From JABJOR01 sp965603075 (lineage in GTDB: Bacteria; Pseudomonadota; Alphaproteobacteria; Rhodospirillales; Casp-alpha2), in NCBI GenBank assembly GCA_965603075.1, contig CBFDBO010000005.1:97914-161913 (forward strand): DNA of 64,000 nucleotides, in the 5' to 3' direction. The position numbers and the translations under genes are program-made. The notes beneath the pieces were generated by a model that was not told the origin of the DNA, did no database searches, and saw only the letters and a program-made list of their open reading frames with translations. Each line of letters starts with the position of its first letter. The first letter of the stretch is position 1. Positions 35,797 to 45,469 of this stretch are shown here, in pieces.

Positions 35797-36978
35797 ATGA
35801 GCGAGATCGATCAACGGTTTCAGCAAATATTCTACCAATCCCCAATAGGAATGGTACTTAAGGATTTTTCCAACGTCAAATCGTCTGTTGATAGCATCGA
35901 TGAATATTCAATTCAGGAGATAATCTCTCAATGCATGTTATTGGAAGCTAATCATAAAGTATTTGAAATTTTTCAAGTTCGATCATTTGATGACTTTATG
36001 GTCTATGATAATGAGTACCATCAACGAATGAATGAAGCAGGGGAACATTATTTTAATAACGTGATCCAAACATTCCAATCTGGTGAAAATGAATATTCGG
36101 GCTTTATGTCTGATATTTTGGCCTCAGGTGATAAAATAGAATTAATGTGCGTAACCAAAATTCTAGAAGGTCATGAAGAAGACTGGTCTCGCATTGTAAT
36201 CACCTATGAAGATGTGACAGAACGGAAACGATTCGAAGCCATCATTGAGAACGCCCGTGAAGATAATGAATTACAGCGAGAATTCATCGCAATACTATCC
36301 CATGAGTTCCGAACGGCTCTCGCCATTATTGATGGCTCAGCGCGGCGTTTGGGCCGAAAATGGTCGGAAATCACACTTGATGATGTGCAGACAACCACAG
36401 AAAATATCCGAACGACGGTCTCCAGAATGCTTACCCAGATTGATACGAATTTAACGTCTTCTCGTGTTGAGAAAGGCATGATGAATGAAGAATTCGTCGA
36501 CATTAATTTACGCTCTTTAATTAATGAGATATGCCAACGACAAGAAATGGCTTCTGATAATGTTACTGTATTGATCGATTTAAGCTCTCTACCGGATTCA
36601 ATTGAGGGGATTCCAAGTGCTCTTGAGCATATTTTTTCAAATTTATTATCAAATGCGATAAAATATTCATCACTGGAAAGTACAGTGGCAGTGGCGGGTA
36701 TAACAACGGATGCCGATGTCTATATCTCTGTGCGTGATCATGGTGTTGGTATACCAGATACTGATATGAAGAACCTTTTTCGCCAATACTTTCGGGCTGC
36801 CACCGCAAAGGGGTTCCAAGGAACGGGCATAGGATTACACCTAGTCCGACAATTGGTAGATTTACACAAAGGGTCGATTAATGTGGATAGTGTAGAAGGA
36901 CGAGGATCAATTTTTACTGTATGCTTGCCAAGAAAACAGCTTAAAAATCACAACTTGAAAAATATAGAAGTGGATTGA
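35797..36978 (+). CDS. PAS sensor histidine kinase
   Basis: A 393-residue cytoplasmic kinase. An N-terminal PAS-like domain (about residues 5-145) precedes a HisKA segment (FIAILSHEFRTALAIIDGSARR) and an HATPase_c domain with NLLSNAIKYSS, DHGVGIPD and GTGIGLHLV. It is the first of three signalling genes with 6-9 base spacings and probably phosphorylates the downstream receivers. Confidence 0.9.
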   Translation: MSEIDQRFQQIFYQSPIGMVLKDFSNVKSSVDSIDEYSIQEIISQCMLLEANHKVFEIFQVRSFDDFMVYDNEYHQRMNEAGEHYFNNVIQTFQSGENEYSGFMSDILASGDKIELMCVTKILEGHEEDWSRIVITYEDVTERKRFEAIIENAREDNELQREFIAILSHEFRTALAIIDGSARRLGRKWSEITLDDVQTTTENIRTTVSRMLTQIDTNLTSSRVEKGMMNEEFVDINLRSLINEICQRQEMASDNVTVLIDLSSLPDSIEGIPSALEHIFSNLLSNAIKYSSLESTVAVAGITTDADVYISVRDHGVGIPDTDMKNLFRQYFRAATAKGFQGTGIGLHLVRQLVDLHKGSINVDSVEGRGSIFTVCLPRKQLKNHNLKNIEVD

Positions 36979-36984
36979 AAATTC

Positions 36985-37980
36985 ATGGCAAAGATATTGG
37001 TGGTTGATGACGAAAAATTACTTAGAGATTTGTTAGCTGAAGAATTGCAGGATATGGATCATTCTGTAATTCAAGCCGAAGATGGAAATGTGGCACTCGC
37101 CATAATTAAGAAAACAAAACCCGATCTTGTGATTTCCGATATAAACATGCCGAATATGGACGGCATTGAATTACTGCAAGCACTTCATGCGGAAGCCCCT
37201 GAACTTGCTGCAACCCCGTTTATTTTTTTAACGGCCATGGGTAATAGAGAAGATATTATCGTCGCAAAAAATCTAGGGGTTGATGACTACCTTTCGAAAC
37301 CCCTTGATTTTGAATTGCTGAAAGCAACTCTTCAGGCCCGTCTTGGTGCAATCAAACGCACGGATCTCGCGATTTCAGAAAAATTTAAGAATTTTTATCA
37401 GAGAATTGAGGAAGTAGCGGGGGAGCAAATTGATCAAAAGGATATGTCAATTGATGACATTTTTGATCGTTACTTAAAATATGCAAAGCAAGCCAAACAG
37501 GTTCTTCCAGGCGCTTTAAACCTGAATCAGGCCAGCTATTCATTCAAAAGAATAGAAGAAGCCGAAGTTATTGCCTTCTCATTAGCAAGTATTTGTCCCA
37601 ACCCAGAAACCACAGGCGTTGGTTTGCTCGAACTGCTGGTGAATGCTGTTGAACATGGCAATCTTTGTATTGGTTATGAAGAAAAATCGGCGTTACTTAA
37701 ATCGAAAAAATATTCTGAAGAAATCGAACGCAGATTAAATCTCACAAACTATAAAGCACGGGAAGTCTACGTTGACTTTCGCCGTGAGGGGAAGAAGGGC
37801 GTTTTTAAAATTACGGATTCCGGCGATGGGTTTGATTGGCAAAAATACATAGAGTTTGATCCTGCTCGATTGTCTCACCAACATGGGCGTGGTATTGCCA
37901 TGGCCTCATCGCTCTGTTTTGCATCCCTTGAATATCAAGGAAATGGAAGTTGTGTTGTCGCTTCAGTAGAACTTGATTAA
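36985..37980 (+). CDS. Receiver domain fused to anti-sigma-type HATPase domain
   Basis: A 331-residue protein. The N-terminal receiver (VVDDEKLLRD, DLVISDINMPNMDG, FLTAMG, DDYLSKP) is complete. The C-terminal third has RsbW-like GHKL motifs ELLVNAVEHGN, DSGDGFDW and HGRGIAMAS but no HisKA domain. This combination is typical of receivers that regulate a serine kinase or anti-sigma domain in partner-switching systems. It is 6 bases after the kinase gene. Confidence 0.88.
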   Translation: MAKILVVDDEKLLRDLLAEELQDMDHSVIQAEDGNVALAIIKKTKPDLVISDINMPNMDGIELLQALHAEAPELAATPFIFLTAMGNREDIIVAKNLGVDDYLSKPLDFELLKATLQARLGAIKRTDLAISEKFKNFYQRIEEVAGEQIDQKDMSIDDIFDRYLKYAKQAKQVLPGALNLNQASYSFKRIEEAEVIAFSLASICPNPETTGVGLLELLVNAVEHGNLCIGYEEKSALLKSKKYSEEIERRLNLTNYKAREVYVDFRREGKKGVFKITDSGDGFDWQKYIEFDPARLSHQHGRGIAMASSLCFASLEYQGNGSCVVASVELD

Positions 37981-37989
37981 AGGTGCGTT

Positions 37990-39192
37990 ATGAATAACCC
38001 ATCCCAACCAATAAAATCAGTTCAACCCATGCCGTCTATTGGGAATTGTCATGTCATGGTTGTGGATAATGAAATAGAAGTTTGCCAACAAATCAAAGAA
38101 GCCCTTAACAATATTGGGGTGCAAAATGTTATTTTGTATCAAAACGGCGAAGATTGTTTGAACAATCTAAATATCGCCGCCCCGGATTTGCTCATTCTTG
38201 AATTAAACTTGCCGGGAACAAAAGGTTTAGAGGTTCTAGAAATCATCCGCTCCCAACCGTTATACGACAATCTTCCAATCATCATAGAAACAGGCCCCGG
38301 ATCACCGGCAGATGTTAAAAAGGCTCTCTCAATGGGGGCAAGCAATATAATGCGAAAACCAATAGACCTGGAATTATTAGGTTCAAGGGTAAAACTACAT
38401 CTTGAGAATGCGGTCCTCCTTGATGAATTGCGTGAGTATAAACATAGACTTGCCCAAGAATTGAATTCTGCGCACGATATGCAGAAACGCTTGATGCCCC
38501 GGGATAAAGAAATTGAAACCGCAGAGGCTTCCTATAATTTCAAAATTGATGCCTGTTATCACCCTTCAACTGAACTGGGGGGGGATTTATGGGGTATTCA
38601 GTATCTAAATGATAAATTGATCGGTTTCTATCTTGTGGACTTTTCGGGTCATGGTGTTGGTGCATCGATTAATACTTTCCGATTACATACCATCATGCAG
38701 CAATTCCCCGCTCCTGTATCGCCGGCTAGATATTTGAAGTTTTTAAGTTCTCAAATTCACGATATTCTTCTTCGTGGGCAATTCGCGACCATGACATTTG
38801 CTCTGATTGATATTGAAAATGATACATTGTCATACGCCGTTGCGGGGTCTCCCCCACCCTTAATATATTACCCTGATTCCGATCAATTGATTATGGGTGA
38901 AGGTTCGGGGTTACCAATAGGCATTCATCCAGATGCAGAATACGAGAATATCATTTTACCATTTCCAGCCGGTGCATCGCTGTTGATGTATAGTGATGCA
39001 TATTACGAAAGTCCGGGTAAAGACGGAAAAATTATGGGGGTTGAGCGGGTTGAGGACACAATACGAGAAACGATTGATCCTTCATCTAATGAATTATCTA
39101 TGGATAGAGTACTGAAGGATTTTTTTAAAAACAGATCGGAATTCGTCGACGATGATCTAACATTGGTTTTGGCTTCACGATTGAAATCTTAG
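37990..39192 (+). CDS. Receiver-SpoIIE/PP2C serine phosphatase
   Basis: A 400-residue protein. Residues about 16-135 form a receiver in which the phosphoacceptor strand reads LLILELNLPGTKG, so the usual Asp is Glu. Residues about 140-175 are a coiled linker (QELNSAHDMQKRLMP). The PP2C domain shows GGDLWGIQ, VDFSGHGVGAS and DDDLTLVLASR. RsbU-like phosphatases dephosphorylate anti-anti-sigma factors. With the upstream REC-HATPase it forms a kinase/phosphatase pair, but no STAS protein is encoded in this window. Confidence 0.88.
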   Translation: MNNPSQPIKSVQPMPSIGNCHVMVVDNEIEVCQQIKEALNNIGVQNVILYQNGEDCLNNLNIAAPDLLILELNLPGTKGLEVLEIIRSQPLYDNLPIIIETGPGSPADVKKALSMGASNIMRKPIDLELLGSRVKLHLENAVLLDELREYKHRLAQELNSAHDMQKRLMPRDKEIETAEASYNFKIDACYHPSTELGGDLWGIQYLNDKLIGFYLVDFSGHGVGASINTFRLHTIMQQFPAPVSPARYLKFLSSQIHDILLRGQFATMTFALIDIENDTLSYAVAGSPPPLIYYPDSDQLIMGEGSGLPIGIHPDAEYENIILPFPAGASLLMYSDAYYESPGKDGKIMGVERVEDTIRETIDPSSNELSMDRVLKDFFKNRSEFVDDDLTLVLASRLKS

Positions 39193-39283
39193 TTAACTTG
39201 ATTTGACATGAGTGAGTTTTTCTATCTCTGCGAAACATTATTTTAACTGTATGTAATCTTCATCATACAATTATTAAATTTAA

Positions 39284-39520
39284 TCAAAAATGCGGTGGCA
39301 GAGGGTCACTTGGGCTATCTGAATTCATGTCACCTTCTAAGTTGAACAATCTATCACGCATGGTATCCACTTTACGGGTCAGGTCGTCAATTATATCCCA
39401 TTGTTTAGCCGTAATATCGCTTAATTCCTGAATCGTGCCTTCCTGATGAGAAAGATGTATTTCTAGATCACTGATACGCTTGTTTAGGTCCTGTGTGTCC
39501 ATTGTGTTTGGTGTATCCAT
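39284..39520 (-). CDS. slyX: SlyX-family protein
   Basis: A 78-residue coiled-coil protein (LNKRISDLEIHLSHQEGTIQELSD) ending in PPHF, characteristic of the small SlyX family of unknown function. It is a monocistronic minus-strand gene just upstream of the FNR boxes of nap. Confidence 0.82.
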   Translation of the reverse strand: MDTPNTMDTQDLNKRISDLEIHLSHQEGTIQELSDITAKQWDIIDDLTRKVDTMRDRLFNLEGDMNSDSPSDPLPPHF

Positions 39521-39571
39521 TAGATCTTGGGGGTGTTCATAAAAAATCTCAAAAAAGTGGTTGAAATATGT

Positions 39572-39639
39572 TTAATTTATATCAATTTAAATAAGGCTAT
39601 TAAATCAATTTTTATTTTCAAAAACTTGATTTATATCAA
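39572..39639 (+). promoter_or_regulatory. FNR box(es) upstream of the nap operon
   Basis: TTGATTTATATCAA at 39626-39639 is a perfect FNR palindrome (TTGAT-N4-ATCAA). It extends to CTTGAT...ATCAAG and lies 98 bases before the napE ATG. A second, degenerate copy TTAATTTATATCAA lies at 39572-39585. The arrangement indicates anaerobic activation of nap. Confidence 0.8.
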
Positions 39640-39737
39640 GTTTAATTGTTGGCAATATGTTTATTTTTATAAGATAGATTAATATCTGACTTTATCATTG
39701 ATCACACAATGAAAAGTTTTTGGATAAAGGTAATTAA

Positions 39738-39899
39738 ATGACCAGTGACACCATTCGCTTGGAAAAACAAAAAGAACTAAAAGGTTTTCTCTTCCTTACC
39801 GCATTATTGGCACCAATTCTATCGATTATTCTTGTTGGTGGGTATGGATTTGCCATTTGGATGTATCAATTAATCATTGGTCCACCGGGCGTTTCCTGA
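39738..39899 (+). CDS. napE: NapE, small nap membrane subunit
   Basis: A 53-residue protein beginning MTSDTIRLEKQKELKGFLF, with one hydrophobic segment (about 17-46), matching NapE of Paracoccus-type nap operons. Its function in nitrate reduction is unclear, but it always precedes napD. The gene is short and easily missed. Confidence 0.82.
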   Translation: MTSDTIRLEKQKELKGFLFLTALLAPILSIILVGGYGFAIWMYQLIIGPPGVS

Positions 39900-39946
39900 T
39901 TAATAAATACCCCTAAATTTGTTTTGTTCCTTATTGGAGACCCTTC

Positions 39947-40270
39947 ATGAACACAATCCCTCCGCAATCTGCCAATCCTAGGCGCCGTGATTTATTGACA
40001 GCGCGTTTTAGTCAGGCAAGCTTGCAAATCGCCAGTTTGATGGTGCAAGCCAGACCAGAGAAAATTGACGGACTAACCCCCATACTTAACAACCTTAAAG
40101 GCGTTGAGGTCCACAATACGAACAATGCGGGGAAAATGATTTTAAGCATAGAAGCAGCGAGCGACAGAGATCTGCTCGCCCGCATAACAGAAATTGAAAA
40201 AGCGGATGGTGTGATAACTGCCTCGTTGGTTTATCACCAGATTGTTGATGAGGATGATTTAGATGAGTGA
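39947..40270 (+). CDS. napD: NapD chaperone
   Basis: A 107-residue cytoplasmic chaperone that binds the Tat signal of NapA. The segment SLQIASLMVQARPEKIDGLTPILNNLKGVEVHN is typical of NapD. Its stop overlaps the napA start by 8 bases, which supports coupled translation. Confidence 0.9.
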   Translation: MNTIPPQSANPRRRDLLTARFSQASLQIASLMVQARPEKIDGLTPILNNLKGVEVHNTNNAGKMILSIEAASDRDLLARITEIEKADGVITASLVYHQIVDEDDLDE

Positions 40271-42776
40271 TAAAAAAGAGTCATTAAAGCTCACCCGCCG
40301 GAATTATATTAAAGCAAATGCTGTGGCGATTGCCGCAACAGCCGCTGGTATGAGTGCTCCTGCAATTGCAAGTAATTTACCGACCGGCATGAAATCTGAG
40401 CTGAAATGGTCGAAAGCGGCGTGCCGGTTTTGTGGCACCGGGTGCAGCGTCATGGTTGGCACCAAAAATGGCAAAGTCGTTGCCTCTCATGGTGATGCTA
40501 AGTCGGAAGTCAATCGAGGGCTGAACTGCGTTAAAGGATATTTCTTATCGAAAATCCTATACGGCAAAGATCGCCTAACCGATCCCATGTTGCGCATGAA
40601 AAATGGCGTTTATGATAAAGAAGGCGAGTTCACCCCTATTTCTTGGGATGCTGCCTTTGATATTATGGCTGAGAAATTCAAAGCCGCTTTGCGTGATAAA
40701 GGTCCAACAGGCATTGGTATGTTTGGATCTGGACAATGGACCGTTTGGGAAGGTTATGCCGCCGTTAAATTAATGAAGGCTGGTTTCCGCTCAAATAATA
40801 TTGATCCCAATGCCCGTCATTGCATGGCTTCTGCTGTGGGTGGGTTTATGCGAACCTTTGGTATTGATGAGCCAATGGGGTGTTATGATGATTTCGAACA
40901 CGCTGATGCCTTTGTTCTTTGGGGCGCAAATATGGCTGAAATGCATCCCATCTTATGGACACGGGTGACGGACCGTCGTCTTAGCGCACCGGATACAAAG
41001 GTTGCTGTATTGTCGACATTTGAACATCGGTGTTTTGATCTGGCCGATATTCCTATGGTCTTTACCCCTCAAACCGATCTGGCAATTTTGAACTTTATTG
41101 CTAATTACATTATTTCGACGGGGAGTGTGAATAGAGACTTCGTAGAGAGCCATGTGAATTTCCGTAAAGGTAATACAGATATTGGCTACGGCCTGCGCCC
41201 AGAGCATCCTTTAGAGCTGAATGCGGTAAATTCCGACAAAGCCGGTGGATCAAAACCGATGTCCTTTGACGATTTTAAAGAATTTGTCAGTACGTATGAT
41301 GTGGATAGTGTTTCTAAATTATCAGGGGTTTCTACAGAGAAACTAACGGCTCTTGCTGAAATTTATGCCGATCCCAACACCAAAGTCATGTCGCTATGGA
41401 CGATGGGTGTTAATCAACATACTCGGGGTGTTTGGTGTAATAATCTGCTTTATAATATTCATTTATTAACGGGCAAAATTTCAGAACCTGGCAACAGTCC
41501 GTTTTCTTTAACAGGGCAACCCTCAGCGTGTGGTACAGCGCGTGAAGTTGGAACGTTCTCCCATCGTTTACCTGCTGACATGGTTGTTGCAAATCCTAAG
41601 CATCGTGCATTAGCAGAAGAAATTTGGAAAATCCCTGAAGGCACCATTAATCCTAAACCAGGCGCCCATGCTGCGTTGCAAAATAGGCACCTAAAAGATG
41701 GTAAAATTAATGCCTATTGGGTGCAGGTTAACAATAATGTTCAGGCCGCCGCTAATTTAAATGAAGAAACCATGCCGGGGTACCGTAATCCTGATAACTT
41801 TATTGTTGTTTCGGATGCCTATCCTACGGTGACAGCGGAAGCTGCCGATCTGATTTTACCAACCGCAATGTGGGTGGAAAAAGAAGGGGCTTACGGAAAC
41901 GCGGAACGAAGGACACAGTTCTGGTATCAACTCGTGGACGCGCCAGGCAAGTCAAAGTCTGATCTTTGGCAATTGGTAGAATTCTCCAAACGCTTCACAA
42001 CAGATGAAGTCTGGGACGCCGCAGTTCTTGATAAAAACCCTGAATTTAAAGGTAAGACGCTTTATGAAGTTCTCTTTAAAAATGGGAATGTCGATAAATA
42101 CGAGATGACCATCACCGCCAAAGAATATGGTAACCACGAGTCAGAAGATAATGGGTTCTATATTCAAAAAGGGTTGTTCGAAGAGTATGCGACGTTTGGT
42201 CGCGGACATGCTCATGATCTGGCGGACTTTGATACGTATCATAAAGTGCGCGGGCTTCGTTGGCCGGTTATTGATGGTAAAGAAACCAGATGGCGGTTCC
42301 GTGAAGTGTTTGACCCTTATGTAGAAGCTGGGTCTGACATTCAGTTCTATGGAAAAGGTGATAATAAAGCCAATATCTTTGCTCTGCCGTACGAACCACC
42401 TGCAGAATCGCCAGACAATGAATATGATTTGTGGTTAAGCACAGGACGTGTTCTTGAACATTGGCATTCTGGTTCCATGACACAACGGGTGCCAGAGCTT
42501 TATGAAGCCTTCCCAGACGCTGTTGTTTTCATGCACCCAGAAGATGCTAAGACGCGTGGATTACGGCGCGGCAGTGAAGTTCGGATTATATCAAGGCGGG
42601 GTGAAATTAAGACACGTGTGGAAACACGGGGCCGCAATCGCCCACCCAAAGGACTTGTCTTTGTTCCATGGTTCGATGCAAGCCAATTAATTAATAAAGT
42701 TACATTGGATGCGACGGATCCCATCTCTAAACAAACGGATTACAAAAAATGCGCCGTAAAAATAGTTTCCGCTTAA
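40263..42776 (+). CDS. napA: Periplasmic nitrate reductase catalytic subunit NapA
   Basis: An 837-residue molybdoenzyme exported by Tat (TRRNYIKANAVAIAATAAG). The N-terminal [4Fe-4S] cysteines are Cys54, Cys57, Cys61 and Cys89. Cys187 (NARHCMASAVGG) is the molybdenum-coordinating residue that distinguishes NapA from NarG. It reduces nitrate to nitrite in the periplasm with electrons from NapB/NapC. Full length and all ligands are present, so it should be functional. Confidence 0.97.
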   Translation: MSDKKESLKLTRRNYIKANAVAIAATAAGMSAPAIASNLPTGMKSELKWSKAACRFCGTGCSVMVGTKNGKVVASHGDAKSEVNRGLNCVKGYFLSKILYGKDRLTDPMLRMKNGVYDKEGEFTPISWDAAFDIMAEKFKAALRDKGPTGIGMFGSGQWTVWEGYAAVKLMKAGFRSNNIDPNARHCMASAVGGFMRTFGIDEPMGCYDDFEHADAFVLWGANMAEMHPILWTRVTDRRLSAPDTKVAVLSTFEHRCFDLADIPMVFTPQTDLAILNFIANYIISTGSVNRDFVESHVNFRKGNTDIGYGLRPEHPLELNAVNSDKAGGSKPMSFDDFKEFVSTYDVDSVSKLSGVSTEKLTALAEIYADPNTKVMSLWTMGVNQHTRGVWCNNLLYNIHLLTGKISEPGNSPFSLTGQPSACGTAREVGTFSHRLPADMVVANPKHRALAEEIWKIPEGTINPKPGAHAALQNRHLKDGKINAYWVQVNNNVQAAANLNEETMPGYRNPDNFIVVSDAYPTVTAEAADLILPTAMWVEKEGAYGNAERRTQFWYQLVDAPGKSKSDLWQLVEFSKRFTTDEVWDAAVLDKNPEFKGKTLYEVLFKNGNVDKYEMTITAKEYGNHESEDNGFYIQKGLFEEYATFGRGHAHDLADFDTYHKVRGLRWPVIDGKETRWRFREVFDPYVEAGSDIQFYGKGDNKANIFALPYEPPAESPDNEYDLWLSTGRVLEHWHSGSMTQRVPELYEAFPDAVVFMHPEDAKTRGLRRGSEVRIISRRGEIKTRVETRGRNRPPKGLVFVPWFDASQLINKVTLDATDPISKQTDYKKCAVKIVSA

Positions 42777-43234
42777 GTGCGGCCTTGCGCTGGGCGCTTA
42801 TGGGCGTTACCTGTGCTTTCTTTGCTCTGAGTGTCATTCCTGCTCTCGCGGGTGATCCGATAGCAACCTTGAGGGGAGGCGTGCCCATTGGTGAAGAGCC
42901 TACACCGCCTACTCTTGCAGGTGCGGCTAGTTTTGGGCAAAATTTTGTCCGAAACTATCCAGAGCAACCCCCCATCATTCCGCATAAAGTTCGTGATTAT
43001 CGAATTGATTTGAACAGTAATAAATGTTTGAGCTGCCATAGCAGAAAATCAACCGAAATTTCTGAAGCGCCGATGATCAGTGTTACGCACTTTATTGATC
43101 GCGATGGGCAAGTTTTATCTCAACCCAATGCTCGCAGATATTTTTGTACACAATGTCATGTGCCGCAATTTGGTGCTAAACCGTTGGTGGAAAACATTTT
43201 CATAGATGCTGACGATCTGGCTTCGAACGATTAA
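42749..43234 (+). CDS. napB: NapB dihaem cytochrome c
   Basis: A 161-residue secreted cytochrome whose N-terminal signal sequence ends near ALAG. Two CxxCH sites, CLSCH (93-97) and CTQCH (133-137), bind haem. It is the electron-transfer partner of NapA in the periplasm. Its start lies 28 bases inside the end of napA. Confidence 0.95.
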   Translation: MRRKNSFRLSAALRWALMGVTCAFFALSVIPALAGDPIATLRGGVPIGEEPTPPTLAGAASFGQNFVRNYPEQPPIIPHKVRDYRIDLNSNKCLSCHSRKSTEISEAPMISVTHFIDRDGQVLSQPNARRYFCTQCHVPQFGAKPLVENIFIDADDLASND

Positions 43235-43255
43235 GAACAAGAAAGACAATTGAAC

Positions 43256-43852
43256 ATGTTGTGGATGAAACGGATATTAAATTTCTGGCGTGTATTGAAA
43301 TCACCTAGCAAACATTTCAGCCTTGCGTTTCTGACCTTCGGCGGGTTTCTGGCCGGGGTTATCTTTTGGGGTGGTTTTAACACAGCCCTAGAAGTGACCA
43401 ATACTGAAACTTTCTGTATTAGTTGCCATGAAATGGAAAACAATGCTTATGAGGAGCTACAGACTACGGTTCACTACAGCAATGGATCTGGTGTAAGGGC
43501 AACCTGCCCAGATTGCCACGTTCCACATGAGTGGTCCTATAAAATAGCCCGTAAAGCAGCGGCGTCCAAAGAGGTTTGGGGTAAAATATTTGGTACGATC
43601 AATACGCGAGAAAAATTTGAAGCCAAAAGGCTAGAGCTCGCCCAACATGAATGGGCTCGATTTAAAGCCAATGATTCATTGGAATGCCGTAACTGCCACT
43701 CTTATGAGTCTATGGATATTACCCTCCAATCTAAACGGGCCGCTGATCAACATGAACGGCTTCTTAGTACGGGCGAGAAAACGTGTATTGATTGCCACAA
43801 AGGCATTGCCCATGAACTGCCTGATATGGCAGGGGTAGAGGGTTGGAATTAA
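43256..43852 (+). CDS. napC: NapC tetrahaem cytochrome c (quinol dehydrogenase)
   Basis: About 198 residues with an N-terminal membrane anchor (SLAFLTFGGFLAGVIFWGGFN) and four CxxCH motifs: CISCH, CPDCH, CRNCH and CIDCH. It oxidises quinol and feeds NapAB. I take ATG 43256; a TTG two codons earlier is the alternative. It is the last gene of napEDABC, and there is no napF, napG or napH here, so the pathway relies on NapC. Confidence 0.95.
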   Translation: MLWMKRILNFWRVLKSPSKHFSLAFLTFGGFLAGVIFWGGFNTALEVTNTETFCISCHEMENNAYEELQTTVHYSNGSGVRATCPDCHVPHEWSYKIARKAAASKEVWGKIFGTINTREKFEAKRLELAQHEWARFKANDSLECRNCHSYESMDITLQSKRAADQHERLLSTGEKTCIDCHKGIAHELPDMAGVEGWN

Positions 43853-43883
43853 ACCTTATTAGATAGATTAATTTGGGGCACCA

Positions 43884-43935
43884 TTGGCCGCTATTATTGA
43901 CATTCCTATCGTCAATAATCGCGGCCAATTTTTTT
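43884..43935 (+). terminator. Terminator of the nap operon
   Basis: Arms at 43885-43901 and 43911-43928, with one bulge, close a short loop and are followed by seven T residues. It begins 32 bases after the napC stop. Confidence 0.9.
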
Positions 43936-44094
43936 CAAGTGAGCACTAGGATATATGATCACGTTTTTCTTATTACAATCTATCAAATAATTAATGCCTA
44001 GTTGTTTGACAAATATAGATTAGAAAGAGGATCATATAGCCCTACAATTTTCCATCTATTCCTGACATCAACATTGAAAATGAGATCAATTACA

Positions 44095-45330
44095 ATGACT
44101 GAATTATATGACTTGGGCGACCGCCCGACCTTAGGTGACGTTCCCGAAAAAATGCATGCGTTTGTTGTTCGCCAAGACCGCTTTGGACCGCCCAAAGATG
44201 CGTGGCAACGTGAAGTTATCAATACTCCAGAAATCGGCCCCAAGGACGTTCTGGTCTACGTTATGGCAACGGGCATTAATTATAATAATGTATGGGCTGC
44301 TCTTGGTATTCCTGTCGATGTTATTAAGGACCGCCAGAAAAAAGGCGAGCCAGAAGATTTCCATGCGGGTGGTAGCGATTGTTCCGGTATTGTTTGGGCC
44401 ATTGGATCAGAAGTCACGGATGCCAAAATCGGTGATGAAGTTGTTGTCCACAGCGGTTGGTGGGAACCTGAAGACCCTTGGGTGCTTGCTGGTAAAGATC
44501 CGATGTTGGCATCGAGTACACGTATCTGGGGGTATCAGACAAATTATGGCAGTTACTGCCAGTTTGCTCGTGCCCAATCGCACCAACTTCAACCAAAACC
44601 GAAGCATTTAAGCTGGGAAGAAGCCGCCTGTTATCTTTTATGTGCTTCAACAGCTTATAGAATGCTGATGGGGTGGGCGCCCCATACAGTTGAAGAAGGT
44701 GACGCGGTATTGGTTTGGGGTGCTGCTGGTGGTCTGGGTAGTATGGCCTTGCAAATTACAGCGGCGCTGGGGGGAAAGGCGATTGCGGTTGTCTCTGATG
44801 AAGACAAACGCCAGTTCTGTCTTGATCATGGTGCGGTTGGTGTGATTAACCGCAATGATTTCGATCACTGGGGTAAGATGCCCGATACCAATAGCCCAGA
44901 ATGGCGGGATTGGATGGGCGGTGCTCGTGGTTTTGGTAAGGCAATCTGGGACGCTCTTGGAGAAAAACAAAACCCTAAAATTGTCTTTGAACATCCCGGT
45001 GAAGCAACGCTGCCAACATCCGGCTTTGTATGTGATACGGGTGGTATGGTTGTCATCTGTGCGGGAACCACAGGGTATAATATAACCATGGATCTTCGGT
45101 ATCACTGGATGATGCAAAAACGTCTACAAGGAAGCCATCTTTCAAATGATGAACAGGCCGCAGCGGTTAATGAATTGGTGATTGCAGGTAAAATCGACCC
45201 GTGTTTGTCTTCAACATATACATTTGATGAAATTGGCGATGCCCATCAATTAATGAACGACAACAAACATCCCTATGGTAATATGGCGTGTTTGGTAAAT
45301 GCTACTGAAATGGGAAGTGGTAAGTCATAA
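44095..45330 (+). CDS. ccr: Crotonyl-CoA carboxylase/reductase
   Basis: About 411 residues from ATG 44095. The protein is an MDR-type enzyme with the Ccr-specific segments GINYNNVWAALG, WWEPEDPWVLAGKDPM, IWGYQTNYGSYCQF and KIVFEHPGEATLPTSGF, and the nucleotide motif WGAAGGLGSMALQIT. Ccr reductively carboxylates crotonyl-CoA to ethylmalonyl-CoA with NADPH, the key step of acetate assimilation without isocitrate lyase. An upstream frame to 44002 adds residues outside the family. Other ethylmalonyl pathway genes are not in this window. Confidence 0.92.
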   Translation: MTELYDLGDRPTLGDVPEKMHAFVVRQDRFGPPKDAWQREVINTPEIGPKDVLVYVMATGINYNNVWAALGIPVDVIKDRQKKGEPEDFHAGGSDCSGIVWAIGSEVTDAKIGDEVVVHSGWWEPEDPWVLAGKDPMLASSTRIWGYQTNYGSYCQFARAQSHQLQPKPKHLSWEEAACYLLCASTAYRMLMGWAPHTVEEGDAVLVWGAAGGLGSMALQITAALGGKAIAVVSDEDKRQFCLDHGAVGVINRNDFDHWGKMPDTNSPEWRDWMGGARGFGKAIWDALGEKQNPKIVFEHPGEATLPTSGFVCDTGGMVVICAGTTGYNITMDLRYHWMMQKRLQGSHLSNDEQAAAVNELVIAGKIDPCLSSTYTFDEIGDAHQLMNDNKHPYGNMACLVNATEMGSGKS

Positions 45331-45356
45331 GCTATATTTGGATACTATGAATATAT

Positions 45357-45392
45357 ATGGGCGACTCTGTTTTATGGGGTCGCCCATTTTTC
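45357..45392 (+). terminator. Terminator after ccr
   Basis: An 8-base-pair stem (45357-45364 with 45380-45387) is followed by TTTTTC. It starts 27 bases after the ccr stop. Confidence 0.85.
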
Positions 45393-45469
45393 TGTTGCAA
45401 TGTTGTTGCGATCAACGCAAAAAGGATGCAAGAGATTGAAACATAAAATTTTAAAACAGGAGATCTACC

